Shown piece after piece: positions 51,787-62,851 of a stretch of DNA of 64,000 bases. Position 1 is the first letter of the stretch. Each line of letters starts with the position of its first letter. Location: contig NC_019902.2 of the NCBI RefSeq assembly GCF_000321415.2, positions 1-64,000 of the forward strand, read 5' to 3'. Source of the stretch: Thioalkalivibrio nitratireducens DSM 14787. GTDB taxonomy: Bacteria > Pseudomonadota > Gammaproteobacteria > Ectothiorhodospirales > Ectothiorhodospiraceae. A model generated the notes under the pieces. That model was not told the DNA's origin. It made no database searches and saw only the letters and a list, made by a program, of their open reading frames with translations. Made by a program: the position numbers and the translations under genes.

Positions 51787-52266
51787 TCAGTTGAGCACGC
51801 CCTTCAGGATGGTCTCGTTCTCCTCGGTCGCGTCGGCCATCACCTTGGCGATGGTGCCACCGAAGGCCTGGGCCATCAGCTGCGTGTTCATGCGCGAAAC
51901 CACCACGCGCCCGTCGCCGGTCTCGTAGACGGAGATGCGGCAGGGCATCAGCGACGTCACGAGCTTGGCCCGGTCCTCGGCCAGGATCTTGGCCGCGTGA
52001 TGGGGCTGGCACAGTTCCACCACCGCGACGCGGCCTACGTCGTACCCATAGGGCGCCACCGCATCGTGAAGCATATGCACGGTGGGTACCTTCCAGCCGT
52101 GTTCTGCCGCTGTGGTCTCGACGATTTCAATCGTTTCCTCGAACGTGTAACGGCTATCGTCCTCGACGATCATCAGTTTCGGGGCCGCCGAGAAGGCGGT
52201 GAGCATCATCGCGCCGACGCCCAGCACGAAGCCGCCAATTCCGGTAACAATCAGTTTTTTGGTCAT
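51787..52266 (-). CDS. DUF302 domain protein, membrane-anchored
   Basis: This 159-residue protein has an N-terminal membrane anchor (LIVTGIGGFVLGVGAMMLTA) followed by a DUF302 domain in the periplasm (YTFEETIEIVETTAAEHGWK, VAVVELCQPHHAAKILAEDR, SLMPCRISVYETGDGRVVVS). The role is unknown; it is frequent in sulfur and nitrogen chemolithotrophs. The Cys and His residues might bind metal or haem. Confidence 0.85.
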   Translation of the reverse strand: MTKKLIVTGIGGFVLGVGAMMLTAFSAAPKLMIVEDDSRYTFEETIEIVETTAAEHGWKVPTVHMLHDAVAPYGYDVGRVAVVELCQPHHAAKILAEDRAKLVTSLMPCRISVYETGDGRVVVSRMNTQLMAQAFGGTIAKVMADATEENETILKGVLN

Positions 52267-53002
52267 GTCTCGATTTCTCCGTTTCTCAAGGCCGTTGTCG
52301 ACCTCAGATTGTTCATATTTTAATCAATGGCTTGCGCAACCCTGGACCCCGTCTGGCGTTCATCACTGGCCACAGCCGGTGCGGTGGCTATCAGGCCGAC
52401 CGTCGCCTCGGGTCGAGGCTCGCTTTAGGTTTGGGCGTGGACCACCGGGTGGTGTACGGGGCGCGGGAGCGCGTACCTCTGGAGGCATATTAGCGAGTGC
52501 TAATGCGTGGTGTCATGCTCACACACTGAAGGTCGGGCCTTCAATCGCATTTTTTCGCTCGTTTGCGCCGGAATCGTCGCTGTTACCGTCACAGAACCCG
52601 CTGCTAGCGTCTCGGGCGGTCCGCGGGTCGGAAAGGCGCAGGGTCATCGGGCACACGGCGTTGGTACCGGCCAGACACGGGCGGTGCCCCCAGCGCCGGA
52701 TGGCGGATGGCGGATGGCGGTTGCCGGATGCCGGCCTTCGGCCTTTTCCGCGCAACACTTCGCTGATGTTCCGAGGTGACCGCCCGCTCCATCGCAGCGA
52801 CGTCGGATGCGCCGGCGCCCGGCCACCAGCGGTCTGCTGCCGCGGCGGGTCTTTCCTGCGTCGGGCGGACACGGGCGGCCGCGGCCGGATTGACAAGTTT
52901 CCCCGAGAACCGTGTTAATGAGCGCGGTTACACCGTTTGGCGTGGCCTCGGGCTGCTTGGCGCGGGACACGATGCAACTTTCATCGAACAGGGGAGAGCG
53001 GG
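52267..53002. other. Intergenic region with worn repeat
   Basis: It holds a decayed GTAGGGCGG-type palindrome (about 52,620-52,760: GTCGGAAAGGCGCAGGG ... GCCTTTTCCGC) and an AT-richer stretch near 52,310-52,330 that may carry the DUF302 promoter. No gene is supported. Confidence 0.5.
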
Positions 53003-53740
53003 ATGGATATCAACAGTATGGCCCTCAACCGGGGCTGGGGGCTTTTCGGCAGGGGCTGGCGGATCTTCACGGGCGGGGTCGTTCACTGGATCCTGGCGCT
53101 GATCCTGTTCTTCGTGATCAGCATCGTGCTGAATCTGATCCCGCTGATCGGCGGCTTGGTGCTGGCGGTGATCACGCCGGCGCTGATTGCGGGATTCCTG
53201 AAACTCGCCCATGAGATCGAGTCCGGCAGGGAAGGGGCGGTCGCCCACCTGTTCGCGCCGCTGAGGGATCCGGAACGGCGTAACCCGCTGCTGATCCTGG
53301 GCCTGCTCGCGCTGGTGGCGTCGTTGGTGCTGGGCGTGGTCGCTGCCGCGTTCGTGGGCGGAACGATCATGCTGGACGAGACCTCGGGCATGGGCACGGG
53401 CATGATGCCCCTGGCCGGTGTCGGGTTCTTCGGTCTGATCGTGCTGTTCCTGCTCTACCTGGCGATCTTCGCTGCGCTCGCTTTCGCGATTCCGCTGGTC
53501 TACTTCCGGGGCGTGCCGATCGGCGATGCGGTGCTGGCAAGTATCCAGGGCACGATTACGAATCTGGCTCCACTGATCATCTTCTCGGTGATCTATTTCG
53601 TTCTGGCGATCATCGCGATGATTCCGTTCGGCCTCGGTTTCCTGATTCTCGGGCCGGTGGTGCTGGGGGCGGTGTATGGTGCCTACCGCGAGATCTTCCC
53701 GGAGCCGGAAGTCGAGGTCGTGCACGGCGAAGCGTCCTGA
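53003..53740 (+). CDS. BPSS1780-like multi-pass membrane protein
   Basis: This 245-residue protein has six membrane helices (for example ILALILFFVISIVLNLIPLI, LLILGLLALVASLVLGVVAA, LIIFSVIYFVLAIIAMIPFG) and a start MDINSMALNRGWGLFGRGWR typical of the BPSS1780/DUF2189 group. An acidic tail (EPEVEVVHGEAS) faces the cytoplasm. Function unknown. GGGGAGAG is 7 bases before the ATG. Confidence 0.8.
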   Translation: MDINSMALNRGWGLFGRGWRIFTGGVVHWILALILFFVISIVLNLIPLIGGLVLAVITPALIAGFLKLAHEIESGREGAVAHLFAPLRDPERRNPLLILGLLALVASLVLGVVAAAFVGGTIMLDETSGMGTGMMPLAGVGFFGLIVLFLLYLAIFAALAFAIPLVYFRGVPIGDAVLASIQGTITNLAPLIIFSVIYFVLAIIAMIPFGLGFLILGPVVLGAVYGAYREIFPEPEVEVVHGEAS

Positions 53741-54087
53741 GGCGCAGGGCATTCGCGCCGGGATGCGGGCGTGTCAGGCGCGCCTGAACACTCGTCCGAG
53801 TGCGGTAGCCGGGGCTGTGCCCTGGCGCTGGTGGTTGTGCCTCCTGTGTTGGTACACAACCGACGGTGCTTGTGTTGGTCGCTCGGCACGCGCCGTCCCG
53901 GCGAATGGGGTGACGCAGCAGGTTGCGTGTCTGGGGCACGTGTTCGGGCACGACGGTACCAGCGCATGCCGGCGGGCGGGGATGATCGGGGGCGTGCTGG
54001 CACCGGGTGTTGCGCCTGCCGCGCCGGCACACCCTGCGGTGCGAGGGTTGTGTTGTGACGCGAGGCACCCGCGGTCGCGGGCGATGA
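53741..54087. other. Intergenic region downstream of tatC
   Basis: No gene and no clear terminator; GC-rich with several short self-complementary stretches. Confidence 0.45.
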
Positions 54088-55287
54088 TCAGCCGTTCTGG
54101 ACCTTGCGCGGGGCGGCGGGTTCGTCGCGCTCCGTCGGCGAGGACTGGCGGTCGTGTTCGCCATCGTCTTCGTCATCGTCCCCGGGAGCGGGTCCGGTCT
54201 TTTTCTTGCGGGTCAGCTCGCTTTGCTCGACTTCGAGGCGGTCGAGTTCGGCATCCATTTCGCCTTCGGTGAGCGGGCGGTAGGCGTCGTCCGGGGAGGC
54301 CGGCGCTTGGTCCCGCGCAGCGGAATCAGGGGGCACGGTGGCAGATGCGCTGCCGGGCGCTGCCGCGGCAGCGCTGGAGCCCGCTGCCGGGGCGGTGTCC
54401 CGCGCGGGCGGGGCCTGGGCCGGGCCACCCGAGCCACCGCCGGAGTCGCCCCCGGGTGTGCCGGGCCGTGTGGCGCCGCCGCCCGGCCCGTCGTCGTCGG
54501 GTCCGTCATCGTCCGTTCCTTCGGTGGCCAGGCGATCGGCCTTGCGTCGTTCCATGATTCGGGACAGGATCAGGCCGATCTCGAACAGCAGCCACATCGG
54601 CAGTGCCAGCAGGGTCTGCGAGATGATGTCCGGCGGTGTCAGTACCATGCCGACCACGAAGGTGCCGACGATCACGTAGGGCCGCTTGCGGGCCAGTTTC
54701 GCGGGCGTGGTGGCGCCCATCGACACCAGCAGAATGGTCGCGATCGGCACCTCGAAGGCGATGCCGAACGCGAGGAACAGCATGATCACGAAATCGAGGT
54801 AGCGCGAGATGTCGGTCATCACCGCGACGCCCTCGGGCGCGGTGGCCGTGAAGAACGCGAAGATCAGCGGGAACACCACGAAATAGGCGAATGCCATCCC
54901 GAGGTAGAACAGCAGCGTCGACGACGCGACCAGCGGTGCGGCCAGCCGTTTCTCGTGCTTGTACAGGCCGGGGGCGATGAACGCCCAGAACTGGTACAGC
55001 GTGTACGGGATGGTGAGCACGACCGCCAGCAGCAGGACCAGCTTGAACGGGATCAGGAACGGTGCGGCCACCTCGATCGCGATCATGCTGGTGCCTTCGG
55101 GCAGGTGCACCATCAGCGGCGTGGCGAGCCAGGTGTAGATCTGGTTCGCGAACGGGAACAGGAGCAGGAAGACGACCAGGATCGCCAGGAACATGCGCAG
55201 GATGCGGTCGCGCAGTTCGATCAGGTGGCTGAGCAGGGTTTCGGTCACCGCTGCCGAAGGTTCGCCCCGGGACTTGTCCTTGCTCAT
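54088..55287 (-). CDS. tatC: TatC with long charged C-terminal extension
   Basis: TatC is the core receptor of the twin-arginine translocase. Residues 1-250 are normal: [40 protein letters not shown] and [12 protein letters not shown] as signal-peptide site. Six helices end with [20 protein letters not shown]. Unusually, 150 more residues follow: an Asp/Gly/Pro/Ala-rich stretch, then a highly charged stretch ([20 protein letters not shown] and DDDEDDGEH). Four-base overlap with tatB. Confidence 0.93.
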   Translation of the reverse strand: MSKDKSRGEPSAAVTETLLSHLIELRDRILRMFLAILVVFLLLFPFANQIYTWLATPLMVHLPEGTSMIAIEVAAPFLIPFKLVLLLAVVLTIPYTLYQFWAFIAPGLYKHEKRLAAPLVASSTLLFYLGMAFAYFVVFPLIFAFFTATAPEGVAVMTDISRYLDFVIMLFLAFGIAFEVPIATILLVSMGATTPAKLARKRPYVIVGTFVVGMVLTPPDIISQTLLALPMWLLFEIGLILSRIMERRKADRLATEGTDDDGPDDDGPGGGATRPGTPGGDSGGGSGGPAQAPPARDTAPAAGSSAAAAAPGSASATVPPDSAARDQAPASPDDAYRPLTEGEMDAELDRLEVEQSELTRKKKTGPAPGDDDEDDGEHDRQSSPTERDEPAAPRKVQNG

Positions 55288-55814
55288 GCCTTGTTCACTT
55301 GCTCGTCGTTGCGGGTGCCGGCCTTGTCGGCCGCGGCAGGCTGCGGTTTCGGGGCGTCGGTGAGCAGGTCACCGTCGAGGTTGTTCTGCACCGGCACGCG
55401 CTGGATGCGCGGGGGCGCCGCATCGGACTTGCCGCTGCCGGTCTCGGCGGGCTTCGCCTTTTCGGCGCCGGGGCGTGCCTCCGGGTCGAGTTTCTTCCGG
55501 TCGTCCGCGGTGTCGTCGAGGTTTTCGCGCAGCGTCTGTTCGGTTTCCTTCAGATCCTCGCGCAGGCTCGTCTCGGTCTCCTGCATCATGCTCTTGAGTT
55601 CCTGGATCTCCTGCTCCTGACCCTTGAGCATCTTGCGCAGTTCGTCGGTCTGGAGTTCCTGCTCGATGTCCGAGCGCACGCTGTTCACGAAGCGGCGGGC
55701 CTTGCCAACGAAGCGGCCGATCTCGCGCGCAAGCCCGGGCAGGCGCTCGGGCCCCACGACGAGCAGCGCGACCAGCGTGATGATGAGGATCTCCCAGAAG
55801 CCAATGTCGAACAT
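55284..55814 (-). CDS. tatB: TatB
   Basis: 176 residues: a single N-terminal membrane helix ([20 protein letters not shown]) with the G-P-E hinge ([11 protein letters not shown]), an amphipathic helix, a long coiled-coil ([37 protein letters not shown]) and a polar tail. It hands Tat precursors to TatC. Middle gene of tatABC. Confidence 0.94.
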   Translation of the reverse strand: MFDIGFWEILIITLVALLVVGPERLPGLAREIGRFVGKARRFVNSVRSDIEQELQTDELRKMLKGQEQEIQELKSMMQETETSLREDLKETEQTLRENLDDTADDRKKLDPEARPGAEKAKPAETGSGKSDAAPPRIQRVPVQNNLDGDLLTDAPKPQPAAADKAGTRNDEQVNKA

Positions 55815-55852
55815 GATCTATCCCGTGGACCCAGAGGGCGGCACGCGCGTGT

Positions 55853-56146
55853 TCACGACGGGCGTTCGCCGTTGCGGTTGCCAGACTCCGACGTCTTGGT
55901 GGCCTCGGCGTCGATTACGCGTCCCTTCTCCTGCTCTTCCACCTTGGGCAGCTCTTCACCCTCGCGGCGCTCGGCGGTGTCCTTGTCGGTGTCGTCGTCA
56001 CCGCTTTCCTTGACCGACTTGCGGAAGTTCTTGATGGCGGAGCCGATGTCACCGCCCATGTTGCGCAGCTTCTTGGTGCCGAACAGGAGCACCACGATCA
56101 GAAGAATGATGAGAAGCTGCCAGATGCTGATACCGCCGATCCCCAT
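55853..56146 (-). CDS. tatA: TatA pore-forming subunit
   Basis: 97 residues: [20 protein letters not shown] as membrane helix, [20 protein letters not shown] as hinge plus amphipathic helix, then an acidic tail. It multimerises to form the transport path. The start was set at this ATG; longer frames upstream run into the his region. SoxY, encoded 7 kb away, is an expected substrate. Confidence 0.95.
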   Translation of the reverse strand: MGIGGISIWQLLIILLIVVLLFGTKKLRNMGGDIGSAIKNFRKSVKESGDDDTDKDTAERREGEELPKVEEQEKGRVIDAEATKTSESGNRNGERPS

Positions 56147-56213
56147 GGGATGCCTCCGAAACGATAGAAACGATAGCCTGAATGCGCGTGGCCCCGGAAT
56201 CAAGGCGGGCTGG

Positions 56214-56552
56214 TCAGCCCGACCGCTGTCCGGTCGTCGTCCGTGCGGCCTTCTCGGCGATGCCGGACAGGCCGAACCGGCGATCGAGCTCGGCCAGCAC
56301 CGCGTCGGGGTGCAGTCCGCGAGCTGACAATACCACGAGTGTGTGAAACCAGAGATCGGCCATCTCGGAAACCAGGGCATCCCGGTCCGGGTTTTTCGCG
56401 GCGATCACGGTCTCGGTGGCCTCCTCGCCGAGCTTCTTCAGCATCACGTCGAGCCCGCGCTGGTGCAGCGAGGCCACGTACGACTGCTCCGGGTCGGCCT
56501 CGCGGCGGGATTCGATCACCTCGGCGAGCCGGGTCAGCAGGTCGGCATTCAT
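56214..56552 (-). CDS. hisE: Phosphoribosyl-ATP pyrophosphatase
   Basis: The 112-residue HisE (MazG-like fold) catalyses the second step of histidine synthesis. Conserved acidic helix: [15 protein letters not shown] and [13 protein letters not shown]. Its start overlaps hisF by four bases. HisI, often placed between hisF and hisE or fused to HisE, is not here. Confidence 0.94.
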   Translation of the reverse strand: MNADLLTRLAEVIESRREADPEQSYVASLHQRGLDVMLKKLGEEATETVIAAKNPDRDALVSEMADLWFHTLVVLSARGLHPDAVLAELDRRFGLSGIAEKAARTTTGQRSG

Positions 56553-57337
56553 GCTCGCGCCTCCTGTACCGGCCGCACCGGCACCCCTGCCGCCGCCATC
56601 GCCGCCTTGGCTTCGCCAACGGTGTGCTGCCCGAAGTGGAAGATGCTCGCGGCGAGCACGGCATCGGCATGGCCTTCGACCACGCCCGCGACCAGGTGCG
56701 CGAGTTCACCGACGCCACCGGAGGCGATCACCGGGATGTTCACTGCGTCGCTGACCGAGCGCGTGAGGTCGAGATCGAACCCGGTCCGCGTACCGTCCCG
56801 GTCCATGCTGGTCAGCAGGATCTCCCCGGCACCAAGGGCCGTCATCTTCTGCGCCCAGGCGACTGCGTCGATCCCGGTGCCGCGGCGCCCGCCGTGGGTG
56901 AAGACCTCCCAGTGCGGGTACTCGGCGTCGTCGTCGACACGCTTGGCGTCGATCGCGACCACGATGCACTGGCTGCCGACGCGGTCCGCAGCTTCGGCGA
57001 CGAACTCCGGACGATGCACCGCCGCGGTGTTGATCGAGACCTTGTCGGCACCGGCGTTCAGCAGGCGGCGGATGTCGGCGACCTCGCGGATGCCGCCGCC
57101 GACGGTCAGCGGGATGAATACCTGTTCCGCAACCTGTTCGACCACGTGGACGATGGTCTCGCGTTCGTCGCTGCTGGCGGTGATGTCGAGGAAAGTGATC
57201 TCGTCGGCGCCCTGGGCGTCGTAGCGGCGTGCGATCTCGACCGGGTCGCCGGCATCGCGGATTCCGATGAAGTTGACCCCCTTGACCACGCGGCCGGCGT
57301 CGACGTCGAGGCAGGGGATGATGCGCCGCGCGAGCAT
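56549..57337 (-). CDS. hisF: Imidazole glycerol phosphate synthase, cyclase
   Basis: 262-residue TIM barrel: [19 protein letters not shown] (D11 catalytic), [33 protein letters not shown] and [14 protein letters not shown]. It forms the synthase with HisH and makes IGP and AICAR. The start is three bases after the hisA stop. Confidence 0.95.
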   Translation of the reverse strand: MLARRIIPCLDVDAGRVVKGVNFIGIRDAGDPVEIARRYDAQGADEITFLDITASSDERETIVHVVEQVAEQVFIPLTVGGGIREVADIRRLLNAGADKVSINTAAVHRPEFVAEAADRVGSQCIVVAIDAKRVDDDAEYPHWEVFTHGGRRGTGIDAVAWAQKMTALGAGEILLTSMDRDGTRTGFDLDLTRSVSDAVNIPVIASGGVGELAHLVAGVVEGHADAVLAASIFHFGQHTVGEAKAAMAAAGVPVRPVQEARA

Positions 57338-57339
57338 GC

Positions 57340-58077
57340 TCAGTCCCCGCTCCCGGCGAGTGCGATCGCTTCCTGCAGGGTGAACGCGCCCTCGTACAGC
57401 GCGCGGCCGACGATCACGCCGTCGATGCCGTCGTCCTCGTGTTCCTTCAGTCGGCGGATGTCGTCCAGCGAACTGACTCCGCCGGAGGCGATCACCGGGA
57501 CACGCACCTCGCGCGCGAGCCGCGCGGTCGCCTCGACATTGACCCCCTGCATCATGCCGTCGCGGCTGATGTCGGTGTACACGATGGCCATTACGCCGTC
57601 GGTCTCGAAGTGCTGCGCGAGGTCGATCAGGTCGTGGTGCGAGAGCTTGGACCAGCCGTCGACCGCGAGCTTGCCGTCGCGTGCGTCGAGCCCGACGATG
57701 ATGCGCCCGGGAAACTCCAGGCAGAGGTCGTTCACGAAGTGCGGCGCGCTGACGGCCTTGGTGCCGACGATGACGTACTCGACCCCGGCCTCGAGATAGG
57801 CTTGCACCGTGTCCGCGTCGCGGATGCCGCCGCCGACCTGGATGCGCAGGGTCGGGTGGGCCTCGGCGATGCGGTGGATCACTGCCGCGTTCTTCGGCGA
57901 GCCGGCAAAGGCGCCGTCGAGGTCGACGATGTGCAGCCGTGCGGCCCCGGCGTCGATCCAGCGGGAGGCCATCGCCACCGGATCGTCGCCGAATACCGTC
58001 GACTCGTCCATGCGCCCCTGGCGCAGCCGGACACACTTGCCTTCCTTGAGATCAATCGCGGGTATGACCAGCATCAT
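57340..58077 (-). CDS. hisA: ProFAR isomerase
   Basis: The 245-residue barrel is related to His[18 protein letters not shown] holds catalytic D8 (D9 with the second Met), [20 protein letters not shown] and [13 protein letters not shown]-like VYTDISRDG hold the second Asp. It carries out the fourth step of histidine synthesis. Adjacent to hisH and hisF. Confidence 0.95.
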   Translation of the reverse strand: MMLVIPAIDLKEGKCVRLRQGRMDESTVFGDDPVAMASRWIDAGAARLHIVDLDGAFAGSPKNAAVIHRIAEAHPTLRIQVGGGIRDADTVQAYLEAGVEYVIVGTKAVSAPHFVNDLCLEFPGRIIVGLDARDGKLAVDGWSKLSHHDLIDLAQHFETDGVMAIVYTDISRDGMMQGVNVEATARLAREVRVPVIASGGVSSLDDIRRLKEHEDDGIDGVIVGRALYEGAFTLQEAIALAGSGD

Positions 58078-58111
58078 CGACTCCGGTAGATGGAAACACG
58101 CAGGGTCCGCA

Positions 58112-58759
58112 TCACCAGCCCCCGTCCCAGCGCAGAAAGTTGTTCAGCAGGCGTAGCCCGTCGGCCGAGCTCTTTTCCGGGTGGCACTGCATCGCGAACA
58201 TCGGGCCGTCTGCGATCGCGGAGGCGAAGGTGTCGCCATAGTCGGTCTCGCCGACGATCTGGTCGCCCTGCGCCGGCAGCACCCGGTAGCTGTGCACGAA
58301 ATAGAACCATGCCTCGCGGGGAAGTCCCTGCCAGAGCGGGTGTTCGCGCACCCGGCGCACCACGTTCCAGCCCATGTGTGGGATTTTCAAGCGCCGGCCC
58401 TCGTTGTCGATCGCACGCTCCGGGAAGCGTTCGACCCGGCCCGGGATCAGGCCAAGAAGATCGACGCCGCCGTTTTCGGCGGTCCAGTCGAGCAGGATCT
58501 GCTGGCCCAGGCACATCCCGAAAAACGGTCGGGTCGCGGCGAGTTCCGGCAGCATGCGGTCGATCCCGAGCCGGCGCAGCGCCTCCATCGCATCGGCTGC
58601 CGCGCCCTGGCCAGGGAACACGAGCCGGTCCGCCTCGCCGATTACCGAGAGGTCGTCGGTGAGCAGTACGTGCATGCCGGGTGGCGCCTCGTGGCGCAGC
58701 GCCCGTTCCACGGAGTGCAGGTTGCCCATGCCGTAGTCGATTACGGCCACGCTTTGCAT
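58112..58759 (-). CDS. hisH: Imidazole glycerol phosphate synthase, glutaminase
   Basis: 215-residue class I glutamine amidotransferase: [20 protein letters not shown], the nucleophile in [13 protein letters not shown], and the His-Glu pair in [13 protein letters not shown]. It supplies ammonia to HisF. The ATG giving [10 protein letters not shown] was chosen over the longer frame. Confidence 0.95.
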   Translation of the reverse strand: MQSVAVIDYGMGNLHSVERALRHEAPPGMHVLLTDDLSVIGEADRLVFPGQGAAADAMEALRRLGIDRMLPELAATRPFFGMCLGQQILLDWTAENGGVDLLGLIPGRVERFPERAIDNEGRRLKIPHMGWNVVRRVREHPLWQGLPREAWFYFVHSYRVLPAQGDQIVGETDYGDTFASAIADGPMFAMQCHPEKSSADGLRLLNNFLRWDGGW

Positions 58760-58787
58760 CGAAGAACGCCCTCTTGCGCAACCCGCC

Positions 58788-59381
58788 TTACAGCGCGCCT
58801 TTGGTGGATGGGGTGACGTCAATCATGCGCGGATCCGGTTCGGCCGCCATGCGCAGCGCCCGGCCGAAGGCTTTGAAGATCGTCTCGGCGACATGGTGGG
58901 CGTTGTGTCCCCGGATGCTGTCGATGTGCAGCGTCATCCGAGCGTGATTGACGAGCCCCTGGAAAAACTCCTGGAACAGGTCGACGTCGAACTGGCCGAT
59001 GTGCGAGCGGCGGAAATCGGCGTGCATCTCGAGCCCCGGGCGCCCGGAGAAGTCGATCACCACGCGGGCGAGGGCCTCGTCCAGCGGGACGTAGGCGTGG
59101 CCGTAGCGGCGGATACCCTTCTTGTCGTCCAGTGCCTGGGCGAGCGCCTGCCCAAGCGTGATGCCGATGTCTTCCACCGTGTGGTGGGCGTCGATGTGCA
59201 GGTCGCCGTCGGCCTGGATGTCGAGATCCACGACGCCATGGCGGGCGACCTGATCCAGCATGTGGTCCAGGAACGGGAGTCCGGTCGCGAAATGGCCCTT
59301 GCCGCTGCCATCCAGGTTCAGTTCCACCCGGATACGGGTTTCGAGGGTGTCGCGCTGGACGACGGCTGTACGCGCTTTCAT
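58788..59381 (-). CDS. hisB: Imidazoleglycerol-phosphate dehydratase
   Basis: 197-residue monofunctional dehydratase: two duplicated metal-binding motifs HHTVEDIG and HNAHHVAE, with [13 protein letters not shown] and [16 protein letters not shown]. It makes imidazole acetol phosphate. First gene of the hisB-H-A-F-E run, so the promoter should lie just upstream, before the MITE at 59.5 kb. Confidence 0.95.
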   Translation of the reverse strand: MKARTAVVQRDTLETRIRVELNLDGSGKGHFATGLPFLDHMLDQVARHGVVDLDIQADGDLHIDAHHTVEDIGITLGQALAQALDDKKGIRRYGHAYVPLDEALARVVIDFSGRPGLEMHADFRRSHIGQFDVDLFQEFFQGLVNHARMTLHIDSIRGHNAHHVAETIFKAFGRALRMAAEPDPRMIDVTPSTKGAL

Positions 59382-59507
59382 GATGCCGATGCTATCGCAA
59401 ATCGACAGTATAGCAAGCGGGGGCAAACACGGTACGCCGGCGCCAGGTCTCACGCCCTCGCGCGGCAACCCGCGACCATGAAACAGTCGTAGCGCGGAAA
59501 AGGACGA

Positions 59508-59787
59508 CCTGATTATCAGGGAAGCTCCGCAAATTGGAACGGGCCGTCATCGAAACCACCGTCATCGCGAGGCGCGAAGCCTTTAGCCGCGAGCGCAGCG
59601 TGGCGGGACGTGGCGATCCAAACGGCGTTAGTCCTCCCCGCGCCGCCTGGATTATTCGCTGCGCTCACCCTGCGGGCCAGCCTTCGGTTGTTCAATGCCC
59701 TGCGCGCATGAGTGCCGCGCTACGCTCGCAATGACGACCGATGCCGCACGGCGTCGCACTCGCCGCGGAGGTTTCGTGATAATCAGG
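59508..59787. mobile_element. 280-bp MITE, copy 3
   Basis: Ends CCTGATTATCAGGGAAGC and GGTTTCGTGATAATCAGG; flanking 8-mers AAGGACGA and AAGGACGG match in 7 of 8 positions. Nearly identical to copy 2 at 46.5 kb. It sits between the hisB start and an IS110 copy. Confidence 0.88.
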
Positions 59788-59794
59788 AAGGACG

Positions 59795-59890
59795 GAGGCC
59801 GTCATCCGCCTTCCGGCGCCAGAGTTGCCGCGGACGCCGGGGCACTGCGAACGCCGTACGGCGGATGACGCTGCGCTTTTCCGCCCTACG
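59795..59890. repeat. GTAGGGCGG palindromic repeat, copy 5
   Basis: GTCATCCGCC...GGCGGATGACGCTGCGC with TTTTCCGCCCTAC; its left quarter was replaced by the MITE. It continues into a TTTCACG end, as in the 196-bp unit at 12.8-13.0 kb. Confidence 0.7.
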
Positions 59891-59932
59891 GGTCGCCAGG
59901 GACACGAGACAGGCCGTGACTTTCACGCTAAC

Positions 59933-60210
59933 TGTCATGCCGCCGGGCGCGCGGCACCCCCGATGATGAAAGATAATGGGCGTGCTGTCGCGTCGGGCTG
60001 AGGTCGCGATAATTCTTGATGGCGCCTGACCGCGCACGCTAACTCGACCCGCTGCCCTTCACTCGTACCCCGGATTGCCTGGCATGGCCTGGAAGGGTCA
60101 TGGACAGCGCACGCTAAAAAGAGCCGTCGAGTCCCGACAGGCCGTTGAAGGACGGCGCCCTTGGCGACAGCACATCGTGAAGGATAGTGCGTTTGCCCGA
60201 GGAGGTCAGC
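59933..60210 (+). ncRNA. Probable IS110 bridge-RNA region, copy 2
   Basis: The non-coding left end (278 bases) before the transposase, almost identical to the copy at 12.54-12.82 kb. Bridge RNA is expected here from the IS110 layout; the structure was not computed. Confidence 0.35.
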
Positions 60211-61428
<1,218 letters not shown>

Positions 61429-61526
61429 GCCGCCACACAGGCTCTTCGAGTCCCGCAAGCAGGCATTTGCGCACCGGCATGCGTCACGCCAGAATCTCGC
61501 TCGCCCCAACGTCAGGTTCTTTCACG

Positions 61527-61936
61527 CTAACTGTCATGCCCTCGGCCGCGAGGCACCCCGAAGGATGAAATACGATTATGAATCAGAGAGATACGATTCC
61601 CGGGCAGCGTATTTTCACGCTAACTGTCATGCCCTCGGCCGCGAGGCACCCCGAAGGATGAAAATACGATTATAAATCAGAGACATACGATTCTAGGGCG
61701 GCGTATTTTCACGCTAAAAGCACGGCTATCTCACCGCCACCTGAGCCGCCACACAGGCTCTTCGAGTCCCGCAAGCAGGCATTTGCGCACCGGCATGCGT
61801 CACGCCAGAATCTCGCTCGCCCCAACGTCAGGTTCTTTCACGCTAACTGTCATGCCCTCGGCCGCGAGGCACCCCGAAGGATGAAACTACGATTATGAAT
61901 CAGAGAGATACGATTCCCGGGCAGCGTATTTTCACG
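61527..61936 (+). repeat. Chain of 94-bp IS110 satellite units
   Basis: Three units start CTAACTGTCATGCCCTCGG and end GTATTTTCACG (61,527-61,619, 61,620-61,713 and 61,843-61,936). Between the second and third lies a 119-base copy of the IS110 right end. The chain abuts IS110 copy 2 on the left and a truncated gene on the right. Confidence 0.85.
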
Positions 61937-62359
61937 CTAACGGTCGGGGCGCTGGCCGATCAGCAGGGCCTCCGGCACCGCGGCCTGAATCGCAACCGGG
62001 ATCTCGAGGCACAGCCCCGGTCGGGCCAGCACCGAAACCCAGAGCGTGTTGATCCGCAGGTTCAGTTCCACAAAGGCGATCACCTCGCCGTAGCCTTCCA
62101 GCACGCACTGGATTGCTGCGAGGCGCGCGCGGATCTCGTGGTCGTTCCGGCGTTTCAGGCCGGGAATCAGCATCATGAAGTCTGCCAGACGCCGGCCGTC
62201 CGCGTCGCGTCGGGGGAGGCGCTGCCACAGGGGCTCGACCGGCTGGAATGCGGAGGCTCGCCGCAGGCCGGGCTCGGCTTGCGGTGCAGCCGGGTCGAGG
62301 CGTTCGGCCAGCGGGCAGACCGAGACGAGTCGATCCGGAATCCCGGGCATTCGTGCCAT
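61937..62359 (-). pseudogene. Hypothetical gene cut by the IS110 satellite chain
   Basis: 140 codons from MARMPGIPDRLVSVCP; its stop is the CTA of the CTAAC boundary, so the native C-terminus was removed by the insertion. Hydrophobic strands near the end (VLEGYGEVIAFVELNLRINT, LWVSVLARPGLCLEIPVAIQ) suggest a folded domain. No family is recognised. It precedes soxZ on the same strand order but is separated from it by a terminator. Confidence 0.55.
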
Positions 62360-62446
62360 GCCACCTCCCGTCGCGGGCCGGTTGACAGGCGGATCCCGGT
62401 GGACCCACCTATTGGCAAGAGGTTACATCGCCCGGGGTGCGGGCAC

Positions 62447-62479
62447 CAAAAAGCCGGGGACATGCCCCGGCTTTTTGGC
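62447..62479 (-). terminator. Rho-independent terminator after soxYZ
   Basis: A perfect 14-bp stem, CCAAAAAGCCGGGG and its complement, with a 5-base loop. The A/T run inside the stem lets it work from both sides; it lies 18 bases after the soxZ stop. Confidence 0.85.
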
Positions 62480-62496
62480 TTGCGCCTGAACCGAAA

Positions 62497-62802
62497 TCAG
62501 CCGATTTCGACTTCGGTGCTGTCGCTTTCGCCCTTGTTGTCCTTCCAGGAGAGCTTCAGGGTGTCGCCCTTGCTTCCGGCGAACTGGAACTGGAAGAACG
62601 GGTTGCGCGAGATGCCAGCGCCCCACAGGGCGGTCATCACGGTGTTGCCACCCACCTCGGCCTCGACGGTCTCGATGTAGTGGGCGGGAATCAAGTTTCC
62701 GGCGCTGTCCTTGCGGGCGCCGGTCTCCATGGGGTGGCTCATCAGGGAGCGAACGGTCACGACGCCGCCGGACTCCTGGGCGCGAACACGAATGGTGGAC
62801 AT
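62497..62802 (-). CDS. soxZ: SoxZ, sulfur-carrier complex subunit
   Basis: 101 residues, the usual SoxZ size: MSTIRVRAQESGGVVTVRSL, HPMETGARKDSAGNLIPAHY and FFQFQFAGSKGDTLKLSWKD (immunoglobulin-like beta fold). No signal peptide; it is exported with SoxY. SoxYZ carries sulfur intermediates on the SoxY cysteine during thiosulfate oxidation in the periplasm. Confidence 0.95.
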   Translation of the reverse strand: MSTIRVRAQESGGVVTVRSLMSHPMETGARKDSAGNLIPAHYIETVEAEVGGNTVMTALWGAGISRNPFFQFQFAGSKGDTLKLSWKDNKGESDSTEVEIG

Positions 62803-62851
62803 TTAGCTATACCTCCAGAATTGGGAAAAGTCGGTTCGTCAATGCCGGCCG

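Noticed and set aside
54154-55620. 488-codon frame opposite tatC and tatB
   Set aside because: Antisense shadow; composition dominated by Gln/Arg/His repeats and no ribosome-binding site.
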